This document shows, one piece after another, positions 44,736-55,154 of a stretch of 64,000 nt of DNA. A model generated the notes under the pieces. That model did no database searches. It had not been told where the DNA came from and saw only the letters and a program-made list of their open reading frames with translations. Within the stretch, counting starts at the first letter, position 1. Every line of letters begins with the position of its first letter. The stretch is from contig NZ_MRCD01000005.1 in assembly GCF_001904745.1 (NCBI RefSeq), positions 62,001 to 126,000 of the forward strand. Direction: 5' to 3'. Source of the DNA: Calothrix sp. HK-06 (GTDB lineage Bacteria > Cyanobacteriota > Cyanobacteriia > Cyanobacteriales > Nostocaceae). Both the position numbers and the translations under genes were made by a program.

Positions 44736-44805
44736 TGCAATAGGTCGAAATTAAAGCATTTGAATTAATATTGATATCAAACCATAATAAACAGGCATGT
44801 ATCTT

Positions 44806-45123
44806 ATGTCTACAAAAAAGCAATTCAATAGCTTTGAGGAAATGCTATCTAGTTCTGATGTACCTGTATTAGTAGATTTTTATGCAGATTGGTGTGGCCC
44901 ATGCAAGCTAATGAGTCAGATTTTGGAACAAGTGAATGCTCAACTCCAAGGTCGGATGCGTGTAGCGAAAATTGACACCGAAAAGTACACACAACTAGCT
45001 ACTCAGTACCAAATTCAAGCTTTACCTACACTTATTTTGTTCAAACAGGGAAAACCTGTAGACAAAATCGAAGGTGTTTTACAAGCACAAGACTTGGTAC
45101 GGCGCCTCGAAACAATGATATAA
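44806..45123 (+). CDS. thioredoxin
   Basis: The 105-residue protein has the active site WCGPC in VDFYADWCGPCKLMSQ near residues 27-42 and the cis-Pro TPLIL-like ALPTLILFKQGKPVDKIEG. It reduces disulfides in the cytoplasm. I prefer the ATG at 44806, which gives the usual N-terminus MSTKKQFNSFEEM; another ATG 9 bases upstream is in frame. A family C repeat follows the stop immediately. Confidence 0.95.
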   Translation: MSTKKQFNSFEEMLSSSDVPVLVDFYADWCGPCKLMSQILEQVNAQLQGRMRVAKIDTEKYTQLATQYQIQALPTLILFKQGKPVDKIEGVLQAQDLVRRLETMI

Positions 45124-45124
45124 C

Positions 45125-45193
45125 TGGCAACGGATGTAACGGATAAGCAATTATAAAAAACCAACCGTTACATCCGTTCATTATCCGTTGCTA
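45125..45193. repeat. family C inverted repeat after thioredoxin
   Basis: GGCAACGGATGTAACGGATA and CATCCGTTCATTATCCGTTGC are inverted arms. It begins 2 bases after the stop codon, in the position of a terminator. Confidence 0.85.
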
Positions 45194-45281
45194 ATGGTAT
45201 CAAATATGACTAGTAATGAACCAAAAAAGATTGTAAAAAAGAACTAAGTGGTCTGCTTGGTTAAACTAGGTCTTACTCGTT

Positions 45282-45497
45282 ATGCGCGAAAGCTTGATAG
45301 GAATTGTCATACCTCTGTTAGTTACATTTGGTTTGGGTGCTGGTAGTATTTGGTGGGCATATCAATTTGGTTTTGGTACTAATTCTAACAATGTGCAATC
45401 TTTAACAGATTCTACACCTAGTACAACGGCGCCATCTGAAGCTCAGTCACCTGTAGTACAAATACCAACACCTACCGCAACTCCTACTTTAACCTGA
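45282..45497 (+). CDS. small membrane-anchored protein with a Ser/Thr/Pro tail
   Basis: The 71-residue product has one membrane helix (LIGIVIPLLVTFGLGAGSIW) and a tail rich in Thr, Ser and Pro (TDSTPSTTAPSEAQSPVV). It is probably exposed outside the membrane. Coding-like sequence in another frame follows directly, so this may be the front part of a frameshifted longer gene. Confidence 0.5.
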   Translation: MRESLIGIVIPLLVTFGLGAGSIWWAYQFGFGTNSNNVQSLTDSTPSTTAPSEAQSPVVQIPTPTATPTLT

Positions 45498-45636
45498 AAA
45501 CAGAGGACAAGAGATTGCTGGTATTTTGAGAGATAAGGGATTTGCTAAAAAAATCATCATTTCTAAAAGAAGTAACGGTAACTATACCAAAGCGACACGC
45601 AACAAACCTATAGAAGTGAGCTTAATCAATAATTAA
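45493..45636 (+). pseudogene. coding-like remnant, possible frameshifted 3' part of the previous gene
   Basis: A 47-codon frame overlapping the previous stop reads PENRGQEIAGILRDKGFAKK, then IIISKRSNGNYTKATRNKPI and ends SLINN before TAA. It has no start codon. The frame is offset from that of the small membrane protein. One frameshift would join them into about 120 residues. Confidence 0.4.
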
Positions 45637-45696
45637 ATCAATATATTCATGTTCCGTAAACGTAGTTTTCCCGTAGGGTAGGAAAAATTTAATATT

Positions 45697-46617
45697 TTAA
45701 CACCGTCGCACATTCAAACAGCACCATTCTTTGCGTTTCCATAGTGCAGCAACTATCCAGCCATGCTTTTCTAATACGTCAGCGACGGCTTTTGATTGTT
45801 CTACAAGAATACCACTGAAGATGCCCCAAGTTGTAGGTTTTGTAATAGCGGTTATTTGTGGCACAAGCTTTATAATAACGTCGGCTAATATGTTGCAAAC
45901 TATCCCATCTACGGGTTTTTCAAGTATTTTTGCCAGAGTTTCTGCACTACCTTCTGCCGAAAATAAACGGTCTGCCTCAATACCATTAAGAATTCTATTT
46001 TCCATTGTTGCTTTTACTGCTAATGGGTCGGTATCAACTCCATAAGCTTTTTTGGCGCCGAGTAAAATTGCACCAACACAAAGTATACCAGAACCACATC
46101 CTATATCCGCAATTACCACATCATCCACTTTAGTATTCTCACCTGTAAAAGATGTGCCATAGTCACTAAATCGCATTTCTAAGGCTTCTAAACAAAGCTG
46201 AGTGGTGGCATGATTTCCTGTACCAAAAGCGACACCTGGGTCAAGCTTTATAACTAGTCGGTCGGAGTCTGTAGGCATGGGTAGCCATGCTGGGTTAATC
46301 AGGAATCTATCACCAATTTCTTGAGGATGCCAGTATTGCTTCCAACTACTTGCCCAGTCTTGCTCATCAATTAAATGCCACTGTAAAGTGGGGGGTGGTA
46401 ATTCAATGCATAATGCATCTTGACGCAATAATAATGATAATGCCGCCAAATCGATTAAATGTACTTTTAGTTGCGGCAAATATGCCCGAACTAAATTCAC
46501 GTCCCCTTTTCGTTCGCTTGCAGTTCCACGACACCCAAAATCTTCTAAGCGCCAAAAAATCGAATCTTCAAGTTCAGGTTCGCAAGTTATTTGTATTTCC
46601 CACCAAGTGTTTGCCAT
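45697..46617 (-). CDS. prmA: ribosomal protein L11 methyltransferase
   Basis: PrmA trimethylates L11 using S-adenosylmethionine. The 306-residue protein has a N-terminal substrate domain ([20 protein letters not shown]) and a C-terminal methyltransferase fold with [20 protein letters not shown] and [20 protein letters not shown], plus [14 protein letters not shown]. It precedes nothing else in the operon but follows serA in the same direction. Confidence 0.95.
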   Translation of the reverse strand: MANTWWEIQITCEPELEDSIFWRLEDFGCRGTASERKGDVNLVRAYLPQLKVHLIDLAALSLLLRQDALCIELPPPTLQWHLIDEQDWASSWKQYWHPQEIGDRFLINPAWLPMPTDSDRLVIKLDPGVAFGTGNHATTQLCLEALEMRFSDYGTSFTGENTKVDDVVIADIGCGSGILCVGAILLGAKKAYGVDTDPLAVKATMENRILNGIEADRLFSAEGSAETLAKILEKPVDGIVCNILADVIIKLVPQITAITKPTTWGIFSGILVEQSKAVADVLEKHGWIVAALWKRKEWCCLNVRRC

Positions 46618-46636
46618 AAGAGTGCGCTAGTGCTGA

Positions 46637-46664
46637 GTAGAGACGCGATTTATCGCGTCTCCAC
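46637..46664. repeat. family A repeat between serA and prmA
   Basis: GTAGAGACGCGATT and its near-complement (one mismatch). It ends 4 bases before the serA stop. Confidence 0.85.
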
Positions 46665-46667
46665 TGG

Positions 46668-48248
46668 TTATAAATTTACTGTATACGCATCGCGGATTCC
46701 AGGTACTTTGGTAATCTCGCTTAAGATGCCATCGGGTAGAGGGTCATCAAGACTGAGTGCCATAACCGCATCACCGCGAACGATTTTGCGACCTACCTGC
46801 ATACTGGCAATATTGACATTAAAGCTACCCAAAAGGGAACCTAATTTACCAATAATTCCTGGCATGTCACGGTGGAGGGTGAATAGCATGTGCTGACTTG
46901 GAGGAACGTTTATTGGGAAACCATCCATGTTGGTGAGACGAATTTCTCCGTCACCTAATAAGGCGCCTGTCACCGAGTGGGTACCCAAGTTACCTGTTGC
47001 TTCGAGGTGAAGTGAACCTGCATAATCACGAACAGCAGCATCACGAGTTTCAATTACTCGTATTCCTCGTTCTTTGGCTTCAATGCTAGCGTTTACGTAG
47101 TTAACTCGTTCGCGCAAAGCTTGATGCAGTAACCCTTTCAACGCTGCAATTACTAAAGGCTGACTCTTATTTGTTGCTATTTCCCCTTGCAATCGAATGT
47201 TGAGTAATTCAACTCTTCCACCCGCTAGCTGCCCAACTAGTCTACCAAGTGTTTCTGCTAGTTGCATATAGGGTTTAAGTTCCTCTAGTACATCAGGTCC
47301 CAATCCTGGTATATTTACTGCCGACCGTGCTGGCAGTCCAAGCAATACGTCGCGTATTTGTTCGGCAACGTCTATTGCTACGTTGACTTGTGCTTCAGTT
47401 GTAGAGGCACCTAAGTGCGGTGTCAAAATTATATCTTTGCCGACTTCGCGCAAAGTTGATTCAGCTAAAGGCTCCGACTCGAATACATCTAACGCGGCGC
47501 CTGCTATTTTACCTTCTTTAACTGCACTTGCAAGCGCGGCTTCATCAATAATGCCACCACGCGCGCAATTTATAATCCGAGTGGTTGGCTTCATCTTCGC
47601 CAATAATTCGGCATTAATTAAATGCGTGGTTTCAGGAGTTTTGGGAATATGTAGAGTAATATAATCGGCTTGTTGTGCGAGTACATCCATATCTACTAGC
47701 TGACAGCCAATTTGCTCCGCGCGTTCGGTGGAAATAAATGGGTCATAAGCAAGCAACTTCATTCCCATTGCTCTAGCAACAGCAGCAACGTGGGAACCTA
47801 TTTTGCCCAAACCCACAATACCCAAAGTTTTTTTATAAACTTCGGCACCAACAAAAGTTTTGCGATCCCACTCACCACGTTTAACCGACGCATTCGCATC
47901 TGGAATGTGACGTGACAAGGAAAGCATCATTGCTAGTGCGTGTTCCGCAGCAGCAATAGTATTGCCTTCAGGGGAATTAACTACTACAATACCTTGGCGT
48001 GTTGCTGCTGGCACATCAACATTATCTACACCGACACCCGCGCGACCGATGATTTTCAAGTTTGTACCAGCTTCAATAATTTCTTTTGTAACACGGGTAC
48101 CTGAGCGAATCATCAACGCATCGTATTCACCGATGATGTTTACTAGTTCATCTGGTTTTAATGTCGTTTTGACATCGACAGTAGCGACTTGAGATAGTAT
48201 ATCTATCCCAGCTTGGTCAATTGGATCGGAAACGAGAACTTTAGACAT
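46668..48248 (-). CDS. serA: D-3-phosphoglycerate dehydrogenase
   Basis: SerA oxidises 3-phosphoglycerate to 3-phosphohydroxypyruvate, the first step of serine synthesis. The 526-residue protein has a substrate lobe, the NAD-binding [20 protein letters not shown] near residues 143-162, catalytic Arg in [13 protein letters not shown] and the His of LTPHLGAST. Residues 320-440 form the intervening allosteric-type domain and 450-526 an ACT domain ([20 protein letters not shown]), typical of the long form and of serine feedback. Confidence 0.96.
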   Translation of the reverse strand: MSKVLVSDPIDQAGIDILSQVATVDVKTTLKPDELVNIIGEYDALMIRSGTRVTKEIIEAGTNLKIIGRAGVGVDNVDVPAATRQGIVVVNSPEGNTIAAAEHALAMMLSLSRHIPDANASVKRGEWDRKTFVGAEVYKKTLGIVGLGKIGSHVAAVARAMGMKLLAYDPFISTERAEQIGCQLVDMDVLAQQADYITLHIPKTPETTHLINAELLAKMKPTTRIINCARGGIIDEAALASAVKEGKIAGAALDVFESEPLAESTLREVGKDIILTPHLGASTTEAQVNVAIDVAEQIRDVLLGLPARSAVNIPGLGPDVLEELKPYMQLAETLGRLVGQLAGGRVELLNIRLQGEIATNKSQPLVIAALKGLLHQALRERVNYVNASIEAKERGIRVIETRDAAVRDYAGSLHLEATGNLGTHSVTGALLGDGEIRLTNMDGFPINVPPSQHMLFTLHRDMPGIIGKLGSLLGSFNVNIASMQVGRKIVRGDAVMALSLDDPLPDGILSEITKVPGIRDAYTVNL

Positions 48249-48754
48249 GATGGCTGAATTCTTGCATTTGAGGTAATTCTGGGCAGGATTTTAAAGTTTT
48301 GACTTAAATGCTTCCACTTAATCAACTTACAATATTCAAGCAGTTGGCACCCATACACCCACTCGGTAAATATAAACCATTGAATGGGCTAATCGCTTAT
48401 TATTTATCAAAAATTCTTACATTTTCACTAGCCATAGCATATAACGTCTGTATATAGGTATCTAATTTTACCCAACTTCTTGTATAATTTTTTCTAGTAA
48501 AAAATGTCCTTCCGGTAGAGACGTGACATGTCACGTCTGTACAATTATCAATTTTACAAATTATTTAAAACCACCATATTTACACCAGTATTAGTAATGA
48601 TATTTAAATTAGCTTGGTTTTACATTTTACTTATGATAAATTAATATATCTGTTTTATTAAATGAATTTAATTTCATCTCTGCACTACAAAAATATAGTA
48701 TCAAATAGCATCTACTTTGATTCAATAAATATAAACTACTAGGATTACACAATA
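48249..48754. other. intergenic region upstream of serA and of an orphan antitoxin
   Basis: About 500 bp, AT-rich, with one family A repeat (48515-48542). No BrnT-like toxin gene or remnant was seen on either strand. Should hold the serA promoter. Confidence 0.5.
48515..48542. repeat. family A repeat (one mismatch)
   Basis: GTAGAGACGTGACATGTCACGTCTGTAC-type element (28 bp; left half GTAGAGACGTGACA). Alone in the intergenic region. Confidence 0.85.
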
Positions 48755-49030
48755 ATGAAAGAACCAAATACTTCCAACAAATCGCAAACTGATTGGGAAC
48801 GAATTGATGCAATGAGCGATGAGGACATTGATTTTTCAGATTGTCCAGAAATTACACCAGAGATGTTTGCTAATTCTGTTGTGCGTCGTGGTTTAAAACC
48901 TGTTACCAGGAAAGTACAAATTACACTACGTGTTGATAGCGATGTTTTAGATTGGTTTAAAGCCAAAGGACAGGGATATCAAACACAAATCAACGCATTA
49001 CTTAGAGCATATATGGAAGCACATGAATAA
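48755..49030 (+). CDS. BrnA-family antitoxin, no toxin partner beside it
   Basis: The 91-residue protein has DIDFSDCPEITPEMFANSVV in the middle and RKVQITLRVDSDVLDWFKAK then GYQTQINALLRAYMEAH at the end, which is the BrnA ribbon-helix-helix. BrnA neutralises the RNase toxin BrnT, usually coded just upstream. No brnT is present on either side (serA upstream, panB downstream). It may act on a toxin elsewhere or have become a stand-alone regulator. Confidence 0.85.
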   Translation: MKEPNTSNKSQTDWERIDAMSDEDIDFSDCPEITPEMFANSVVRRGLKPVTRKVQITLRVDSDVLDWFKAKGQGYQTQINALLRAYMEAHE

Positions 49031-49053
49031 TTATACTAACATTATTTGTGATA

Positions 49054-49827
49054 TTACGTAGGAAATTTTCGATCTTTGACTTCTGTGCTGTATTTTAATA
49101 TGGCGCCACTAATGATTTCGCGTAGGTTTGTGTAAACTTTGGCGAATGGTGGTTGTTTTTCGGAGAGTCCTAATACATCGGAAGTTACTAGTACTTGACC
49201 ATCACAGTGAACGCTGGCGCCGATTCCGATTGTAGGAATACTAAGTTTTTCTGTAATTTCTAATGCTAAGTTACTGGGGATATGTTCTAAGACTATTGAA
49301 AAGGCGCCTGCTTGTTCGAGGGCTATTGCTTCATTTAATATATGTTGGGCAGAGTCTTCGGTTTTGCCTTGTTGTTTTAAACCAAGTTGATGTACTGACT
49401 GTGGTGTTAAGCCAACATGTGCCATGACAGGTATACCAGCTTGTACTAATCGCTCTACAGTTTCTATCATGGCTGGATACCCACCCTCAACTTTAACTGC
49501 CTGGGCGCCTGTTTCTTTCAAAACTCTTCCAGCAGAGTGTATTGCTTGTTGAATACTTTCTTGATATGTCAAAAATGGTAAGTCTACAACCATAAGCGCA
49601 CGCTTAACTCCACGACGCACAGCTTTGGCATGGTATATCATTTCGTCTAATGTAATTGGCAGTGTTGTTTCGTACCCAAGCATTACTGCCATTGAATCAC
49701 CAACTAATACTATATCTATACCAGCAGCATCAATCAGCTGTGCCGTGATATAATCCCAAGCCGTTAACGCCACAATTGTACGACCTAGCTGTTTCCACTG
49801 AATAATTTGTTGAATAGTAACAGGCAT
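49054..49827 (-). CDS. panB: 3-methyl-2-oxobutanoate hydroxymethyltransferase
   Basis: PanB transfers a one-carbon unit to ketoisovalerate to give ketopantoate in pantothenate and CoA synthesis. The 257-residue protein has [20 protein letters not shown] near residues 34-53, the metal-binding Asp in [21 protein letters not shown], and [20 protein letters not shown], all family signatures. It follows no other pan gene here. Confidence 0.95.
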   Translation of the reverse strand: MPVTIQQIIQWKQLGRTIVALTAWDYITAQLIDAAGIDIVLVGDSMAVMLGYETTLPITLDEMIYHAKAVRRGVKRALMVVDLPFLTYQESIQQAIHSAGRVLKETGAQAVKVEGGYPAMIETVERLVQAGIPVMAHVGLTPQSVHQLGLKQQGKTEDSAQHILNEAIALEQAGAFSIVLEHIPSNLALEITEKLSIPTIGIGASVHCDGQVLVTSDVLGLSEKQPPFAKVYTNLREIISGAILKYSTEVKDRKFPT

Positions 49828-49953
49828 TTTTAAAGTTAGGAGTTAGGTAGATGTAGAGGCGGGTTTATTTAAATTTTCCATCACCAAGTAGGATATTGGT
49901 AAACCCACCCGTACAGGAGTTATGAGTTATGAGTTAACTCCTAGCTCCTAAAT

Positions 49954-51015
49954 TTATTTTACCTGTCTACCAAAAGCTAAGTGTTCTTTTGCCTTTGGCA
50001 TATTGGGCATTAACCACGCTAAACCTTCGCTGGTTCCTATCCATAGTTTATTACCTGTGTCAGGCGCCAGTGCCAAAACGCGACTCGATGGCAACCCGGC
50101 AACTTGGTCTAATAATTTTCCAGTGTTTGGGTTGAGTCGCATTAAACCGTTGTTAGTGCCAACCCAGACGCTACCATCTCTGGCAAAGCGAACTGATGTA
50201 ACGTTTTTGCCACGTAGAGGAGTTACTGAACGCAACACCATTCCATTTTTGGGGTTAATTACAAGTAGATTATTTGGCATACCTGCCCATATTAACCCTT
50301 GTGGACTAATTGCTAATGCTTGTACTGTTCCCCCTGGCAAGTTGTTTATTGTCTTTAAAATAAAAGCATTTTTTGTGTTGACTCGCACCAAACCGTCAAG
50401 CGTTCCCACCCAAAGTTGACCATCTGCATCTAAGGTCATGGCATTTGCGCTTACACCTGGTAAGTTTTTCAGGGTGGTCATAATTAAACCTTGGTCTGGA
50501 CTAACTAGTGCCAAACCGTTATCGGTACCTGCCCATATATAACCACGCTTATCTGTTAATAATGATAAAACTCGCTTAGATGGTAAAAATAAGTTTTGCG
50601 CTGTAATTTCACTTGTACGTAAGTCTACTCGCTTTAATCCTTCGTATGTTCCTACCCACAGGCGCCCGACTTTATCTTGTGTTAAGGCACCAATGGCAAT
50701 GTTAGGTAAACTGACGCGCGCCAATATTTTACCAGTATTCGGGTCAATTCGCGATAAACCTCGCCATGAACCCACCCAAAGATTACCTGTAAAATCAGGC
50801 TGTAGTGCGTGAACCCGGTAGTCTACTTCTTCTATTCTTCCATCTGGTAACTCGGATGCACCAGTTGGAGGCGCCGCAGCAGGATAAGCTGGGGTTAACT
50901 CGGATGGGTTAACTTGTAAGGTTTCTTGAGCTACTGCGACTTTCACCCAAGGTAGAGCTACTATTCCAAAAAGGATAGAACTAATTAATAAACTAGCGCG
51001 TTTCATCAATACCAC
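49954..51015 (-). CDS. secreted or periplasmic beta-propeller protein
   Basis: The 353-residue protein has a signal peptide (LLISSILFGIVALPWVKVAVA) and then about seven repeats of the form LWVGTYEGLKRVDLRT, GYIWAGTDNGLALVSPDQG and SVWVGTNNGLMRLNPNTGK. They match the two-component-regulator propeller unit, but no kinase or DNA-binding domain is attached. It probably binds a ligand or partner outside the membrane. A Met at residue 4 could be the true start. A family B repeat lies upstream. Confidence 0.85.
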   Translation of the reverse strand: MVLMKRASLLISSILFGIVALPWVKVAVAQETLQVNPSELTPAYPAAAPPTGASELPDGRIEEVDYRVHALQPDFTGNLWVGSWRGLSRIDPNTGKILARVSLPNIAIGALTQDKVGRLWVGTYEGLKRVDLRTSEITAQNLFLPSKRVLSLLTDKRGYIWAGTDNGLALVSPDQGLIMTTLKNLPGVSANAMTLDADGQLWVGTLDGLVRVNTKNAFILKTINNLPGGTVQALAISPQGLIWAGMPNNLLVINPKNGMVLRSVTPLRGKNVTSVRFARDGSVWVGTNNGLMRLNPNTGKLLDQVAGLPSSRVLALAPDTGNKLWIGTSEGLAWLMPNMPKAKEHLAFGRQVK

Positions 51016-51841
51016 TGTGAGTTACCTTGTTTAGACATTCCCCAGAGCCGTTTATGTTATAGAAGCTTCGGGTTATCCTCAGTATTCCCAAAATTTCATC
51101 ATTTCTATAACTAGAAACCGGGCTTCTTTACGAGATTTAGGTTACAACCACAAAATTTTCTTGAGAAACCCGGTTTCTTTGACTCATACATAATGCACTT
51201 TGTAAAGTCTTTGTAACGGAAAATTTACAAAATACTTAAATCTTTATTTAATAAAAAATTTAAATATAAAAGTTAAGAATATTCAAAGGATAACTTATTA
51301 ATTTCTTGGTATATTTGTGTAACAGGTAGCAATTCACGCTCCGGTGTGATTTTTATCTCTTGCTTGTTACTCCCCTAAATCTCCGTATATTGGAATTTTT
51401 GTTTGTGTCTGAATTAAATGGGCGAATCGGGTTGAGTCGCGCCTTCGGTCTTATAGGCTTTTGGCGAGGTGGTAATCTGGAGTTATTCAGTGCGTGGCAA
51501 GTCGCGAGGATTTAGCGCGAGGATAAGAAAAAGATAAAAAGCTTTTTTTCTGGTACGAAGAAGAGAGACATTATCTGCTTAAATAGATGGTTATAGTGTT
51601 AACGAGTAAACAAGCCTTTGGTTACTAAAAGCTAGTTGAGGGTAATCCGTCTTGGTAGTCTTTATCAAGGCAGTTTTCACCTGAAAGCTAAGTGAAAAAA
51701 CGCTGAACTAACAATTTATAACGGGTAAACCCTGAATGTCACCAAAACATGCTTTAACGCAAAAGCATGTATGTAGGTGCGTGGGAAATTGCATCGTGCG
51801 TGAATTGCAAATAACAAAGAGTGACTTCTTGGAAGGGAAAT
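51016..51841. other. rbcL upstream and long leader region
   Basis: About 825 bp. The first part has a family B repeat (51113-51180). From about 51400 the sequence is less AT-rich and includes short direct motifs such as GTCGCG and AGCGCGAGG, consistent with a long transcribed leader known for rbcL in other filamentous species. A possible small AAAAAGCTTTTT stem is at about 51537-51548. No gene is seen. Confidence 0.5.
51113..51180. repeat. family B inverted pair
   Basis: AGAAACCGGGCTTCTTTACG and TTGAGAAACCCGGTTTCTTT with about 30 bp between. Confidence 0.85.
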
Positions 51842-53272
51842 ATGTCTTACGCTCAAACTCGGACCCAGAGCAAATCAGGGTATCAGGCAGGGGTTAAAGA
51901 TTACAGATTAACTTATTACACCCCAGACTACACACCTAAAGATACAGATATTCTTGCTGCATTCCGGATGACTCCACAACCTGGAGTTCCCCCCGAAGAA
52001 GCAGGTGCGGCAGTTGCTGCTGAGTCATCAACAGGTACTTGGACAACAGTTTGGACTGACTTGCTCACCGACCTAGACCGCTACAAAGGTCGTTGCTACG
52101 ACATCGAAGCAGTTCCTGGCGAAGACAATCAATATATTGCTTACGTTGCTTATCCTTTAGACTTGTTTGAGGAAGGTTCCGTAACAAACATGTTGACTTC
52201 TATTGTAGGTAACGTGTTTGGTTTCAAAGCATTACGCGCATTGCGTTTGGAAGACTTACGAATTCCTGTTGCTTACCTCAAGACTTTCCAAGGTCCTCCA
52301 CACGGTATTCAAGTAGAACGCGATAAGTTAAACAAGTATGGTCGTCCTTTGTTGGGCTGTACCATTAAACCAAAACTTGGTTTATCTGCTAAAAACTACG
52401 GTCGTGCGGTTTATGAGTGTCTACGTGGTGGTTTGGACTTTACCAAAGACGACGAAAACATCAACTCGCAACCTTTCCAACGTTGGAGAGACCGTTTCTT
52501 GTTCGTAGCTGATGCTATTCACAAGTCTCAAGCAGAAACCGGTGAAATTAAAGGTCACTACCTCAACGTAACCGCTCCTACTTGCGAAGAAATGATGAAG
52601 CGCGCTGAGTTTGCGAAAGAACTCAAAATGCCCATCATTATGCATGACTATTTGACCGCAGGTTTTACCGCTAACACCACTTTGGCTAAATGGTGTCGCG
52701 ATAACGGTCTATTGCTCCACATTCACCGCGCAATGCACGCGGTAATTGACCGTCAAAAGAACCACGGTATTCACTTCCGCGTTTTAGCTAAAACTCTCCG
52801 GATGTCTGGTGGTGACCACATTCACACTGGTACCGTTGTAGGTAAGCTCGAAGGTGAACGTGGTATTACAATGGGCTTCGTTGACTTATTACGTGAAAAC
52901 TACGTAGAACAAGACAAGTCTCGTGGTATTTACTTTACACAAGACTGGGCTTCTATGCCTGGAGTAATGGCTGTTGCTTCTGGTGGTATCCACGTATGGC
53001 ACATGCCTGCGCTCGTTGAAATCTTCGGCGATGACTCCGTACTTCAGTTCGGTGGTGGTACTCTAGGACACCCTTGGGGTAACGCACCTGGCGCCACAGC
53101 AAACCGTGTTGCACTTGAAGCTTGTATTCAAGCACGTAACGAAGGTCGCAACTTGGCTCGCGAAGGTAACGACGTTATTCGTGAAGCTTGTAAGTGGTCT
53201 CCTGAATTGGCTGCTGCTTGCGAACTTTGGAAAGAAATCAAGTTCGAGTTCGAGGCAATGGATACCGTTTAA
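51842..53272 (+). CDS. rbcL: RuBisCO large subunit (form IB)
   Basis: The 476-residue protein fixes CO2 onto ribulose bisphosphate in carboxysomes. Catalytic motifs are intact: [40 protein letters not shown] (with the carbamylated Lys), HIHRAMHAV and [19 protein letters not shown]. The C-terminus carries EIKFEFE, the segment bound by RbcX. I start at the ATG at 51842, preceded by GGAAGGGA; an upstream in-frame GTG at 51821 is less likely. It has only one GGCGCC in 1.4 kb, much lower than other genes. Confidence 0.98.
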   Translation: MSYAQTRTQSKSGYQAGVKDYRLTYYTPDYTPKDTDILAAFRMTPQPGVPPEEAGAAVAAESSTGTWTTVWTDLLTDLDRYKGRCYDIEAVPGEDNQYIAYVAYPLDLFEEGSVTNMLTSIVGNVFGFKALRALRLEDLRIPVAYLKTFQGPPHGIQVERDKLNKYGRPLLGCTIKPKLGLSAKNYGRAVYECLRGGLDFTKDDENINSQPFQRWRDRFLFVADAIHKSQAETGEIKGHYLNVTAPTCEEMMKRAEFAKELKMPIIMHDYLTAGFTANTTLAKWCRDNGLLLHIHRAMHAVIDRQKNHGIHFRVLAKTLRMSGGDHIHTGTVVGKLEGERGITMGFVDLLRENYVEQDKSRGIYFTQDWASMPGVMAVASGGIHVWHMPALVEIFGDDSVLQFGGGTLGHPWGNAPGATANRVALEACIQARNEGRNLAREGNDVIREACKWSPELAAACELWKEIKFEFEAMDTV

Positions 53273-53305
53273 TAGTTATGAGTGGAAAGTGCTGAGTGCT
53301 GAGAT

Positions 53306-53333
53306 GTAGAGACGCGACATGTCGCGTCTGTAC
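53306..53333. repeat. family A repeat between rbcL and rbcX
   Basis: GTAGAGACGCGACA and its near-complement (28 bp, one mismatch), 34 bp after the rbcL stop. It is in the transcribed spacer of the RuBisCO operon, where a stable hairpin could shape the ratio of downstream products. Confidence 0.88.
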
Positions 53334-53465
53334 AATGTAGTAACTATTTTGGGCGTGCGTAATATGCTAGACAGAAATTTTGCTCAAAATCTAAGACCCT
53401 TAGTTAGCTGTTCACTCAGCACTCAAAACTTTATACTCAGAACTAATTATGGGCTGGGGTCAGGC

Positions 53466-53861
53466 ATGAACATAAAACAAATTGCGAAAGACACGGCTAA
53501 AACGTTACAAAGTTATTTGACGTATCAGGCATTGCGAACGGTGTTGTTACAACTTGATGAAACAAATCCTCCCTTGGCTTATTGGCTGCATAACTTTTCG
53601 GCCGACAAAGTACAAAATGGGGAAAAGTTTTTGGAAAGTTTGTTTAGCGAAAAGCCTGAGTTGGCATTGCGAATAATGACTGTTCGTGAACACATTGCTG
53701 AAGAAGTTAGCGAATTTCTTCCAGAAATGGTTCGTTCAGGAATTCAGCAAGCTAATATGGAGCATCGCAAGCTACATCTTGAACGCATTACGCAAATTAG
53801 TTTATCTACCCCAGGCGCCACTGACTTAGAACCCGAACAGCAATCAAATGATGATGGGTAA
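53466..53861 (+). CDS. rbcX: RuBisCO assembly chaperone
   Basis: The 131-residue protein (from MNIKQIAKDTAKTLQSYLTY) is RbcX, a helical dimer that holds the RbcL C-terminus during assembly. The open frame extends 49 codons upstream, but that part contains a palindromic repeat and no homology, so the ATG at 53466 is the start. It lies between rbcL and rbcS, the usual position in filamentous cyanobacteria. Confidence 0.95.
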   Translation: MNIKQIAKDTAKTLQSYLTYQALRTVLLQLDETNPPLAYWLHNFSADKVQNGEKFLESLFSEKPELALRIMTVREHIAEEVSEFLPEMVRSGIQQANMEHRKLHLERITQISLSTPGATDLEPEQQSNDDG

Positions 53862-53925
53862 TTATACCCCCAATTATCAATTTGCGCCCCATTAAAGTAT
53901 TTATACCCATTCGCACCAAAAAAAT

Positions 53926-54276
53926 ATGCAAACTTTACCAAAAGAGCGTCGTTTCGAGACTCTTTCTTACCTTCCCCCTTTGACTGACGTGCAAATTACC
54001 AAGCAAGTTCAGTACATTCTTAACCAAGGTTATATTCCAGCAGTTGAGTTTAACGAACAGTCAGAGCCAACTGAATTTTACTGGACACTGTGGAAGTTAC
54101 CTTTGTTCAACGCACGTAGCACCCAAGAAGTATTAGGTGAAGTACAACAGTGTCGTTCACAATACGGCAACTGCTACATTCGTGTAGTTGGTTTTGACAA
54201 CATTAAGCAGTGTCAAGTACTTAGCTTCATTGTTCACAAACCTAACCAACAAAGTGGTGGCGGTTACAGATATTAA
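53926..54276 (+). CDS. rbcS: RuBisCO small subunit
   Basis: The 116-residue protein has the family start [20 protein letters not shown] and [20 protein letters not shown], and ends in the Gly/Tyr-rich GGGYRY. It caps the L8S8 holoenzyme. It is the last gene of the rbcLXS operon and is followed by a terminator hairpin. Confidence 0.98.
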   Translation: MQTLPKERRFETLSYLPPLTDVQITKQVQYILNQGYIPAVEFNEQSEPTEFYWTLWKLPLFNARSTQEVLGEVQQCRSQYGNCYIRVVGFDNIKQCQVLSFIVHKPNQQSGGGYRY

Positions 54277-54317
54277 TCTGAGTCTAGTTAAGCAATCGGC
54301 AATTTGATAACTCAAAT

Positions 54318-54354
54318 GTGGCACAGGCGTTCCGTCTGTGCTACAAATTTTTTT
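54318..54354 (+). terminator. rbcLXS operon terminator
   Basis: GTGGCACAGGCG and CGTCTGTGCTAC form a 10-12-bp imperfect stem with a 3-base loop, followed by AAATTTTTTT. This is a standard intrinsic terminator, 42 bp after the rbcS stop. Confidence 0.8.
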
Positions 54355-54362
54355 ATAATCCT

Positions 54363-54378
54363 AGAAACCGGGTTTCTT
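54363..54378. repeat. single family B core
   Basis: One copy of AGAAACCGGGTTTCTTTG beyond the terminator. Confidence 0.75.
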
Positions 54379-54522
54379 TGAGACCTATAGACAATTTATT
54401 AAAATTTGTCCATATAATCATCTATAAATATTATTTAAATCAGATAATTTAATTATTCCAAAAAAGCCCGACTACAAATCGAGGTGCCATAATACAAATT
54501 TAGAAAATTATATTTAGTAAAA

Positions 54523-55143
54523 GTGAAATCAGAACATCTACCCGAAGTTAGAATTTGCTTTGTTGGTGAGTCATTTGTCAACGGAACCGGAGACCCAGAG
54601 TGTTTGGGTTGGACTGGTCGAGTTTGTGTAGGCGCCAATCAAAAAGGTTACGATATTACTTACTACAACTTGGGAGTGCGACGCGAAACAAGCGAAGAGT
54701 TAAAACAACGATGGCTACCAGAAGTTACTTACCGTTTGCAACCAGAATATAATGGTAGAGTTGTATTTTCGTTTGGTGTCAACGATACAGTGCTTCAAGG
54801 TGGAAAAACACGAGTTTCTTTTTTGAATTCTATTTTAAATGCTAGACAAATTTTGAGCGAAGCAAAACAGCTATATCCAGTATTGATGGTCGGGCCCCCA
54901 CCAATGTTAGATAACGGCCAAAATGTTCGCATCGCGGAATTATCTGAGTATTATGCACGCACTTGCAACTCACTCGACATACCTTATCTAAATATATTCC
55001 CCTTGCTCAAACAATCTACAGTGTGGTTTGATGAAGTAGGTGCCTATGACAAAGCGCATCCACGCGCTAAGGGATACCAAGTTTTAGCTGACCTTGTACA
55101 AAATTGGGATGCATGGTCAAAGTGGTTTCCAGCAATTCGTTAA
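54523..55143 (+). CDS. SGNH/GDSL-family hydrolase
   Basis: The 206-residue protein begins with GTG and has the SGNH blocks: ICFVGESFVNGTGDPE (GES in place of GDS; Ser nucleophile), FSFGVNDT (block III), and DKAHPRAKGYQVLA (Asp and His of the triad). It is an esterase or lipase-type enzyme acting on an unknown ester. There is no signal peptide. The hairpin at 55164-55199 is just downstream. Confidence 0.88.
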   Translation: MKSEHLPEVRICFVGESFVNGTGDPECLGWTGRVCVGANQKGYDITYYNLGVRRETSEELKQRWLPEVTYRLQPEYNGRVVFSFGVNDTVLQGGKTRVSFLNSILNARQILSEAKQLYPVLMVGPPPMLDNGQNVRIAELSEYYARTCNSLDIPYLNIFPLLKQSTVWFDEVGAYDKAHPRAKGYQVLADLVQNWDAWSKWFPAIR

Positions 55144-55154
55144 AATGAGGTATC

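Noticed and set aside
53319-53465. A 49-codon 5' extension of rbcX
   Set aside because: It contains a palindromic repeat and no family sequence; the ATG at 53466 gives the normal RbcX start.
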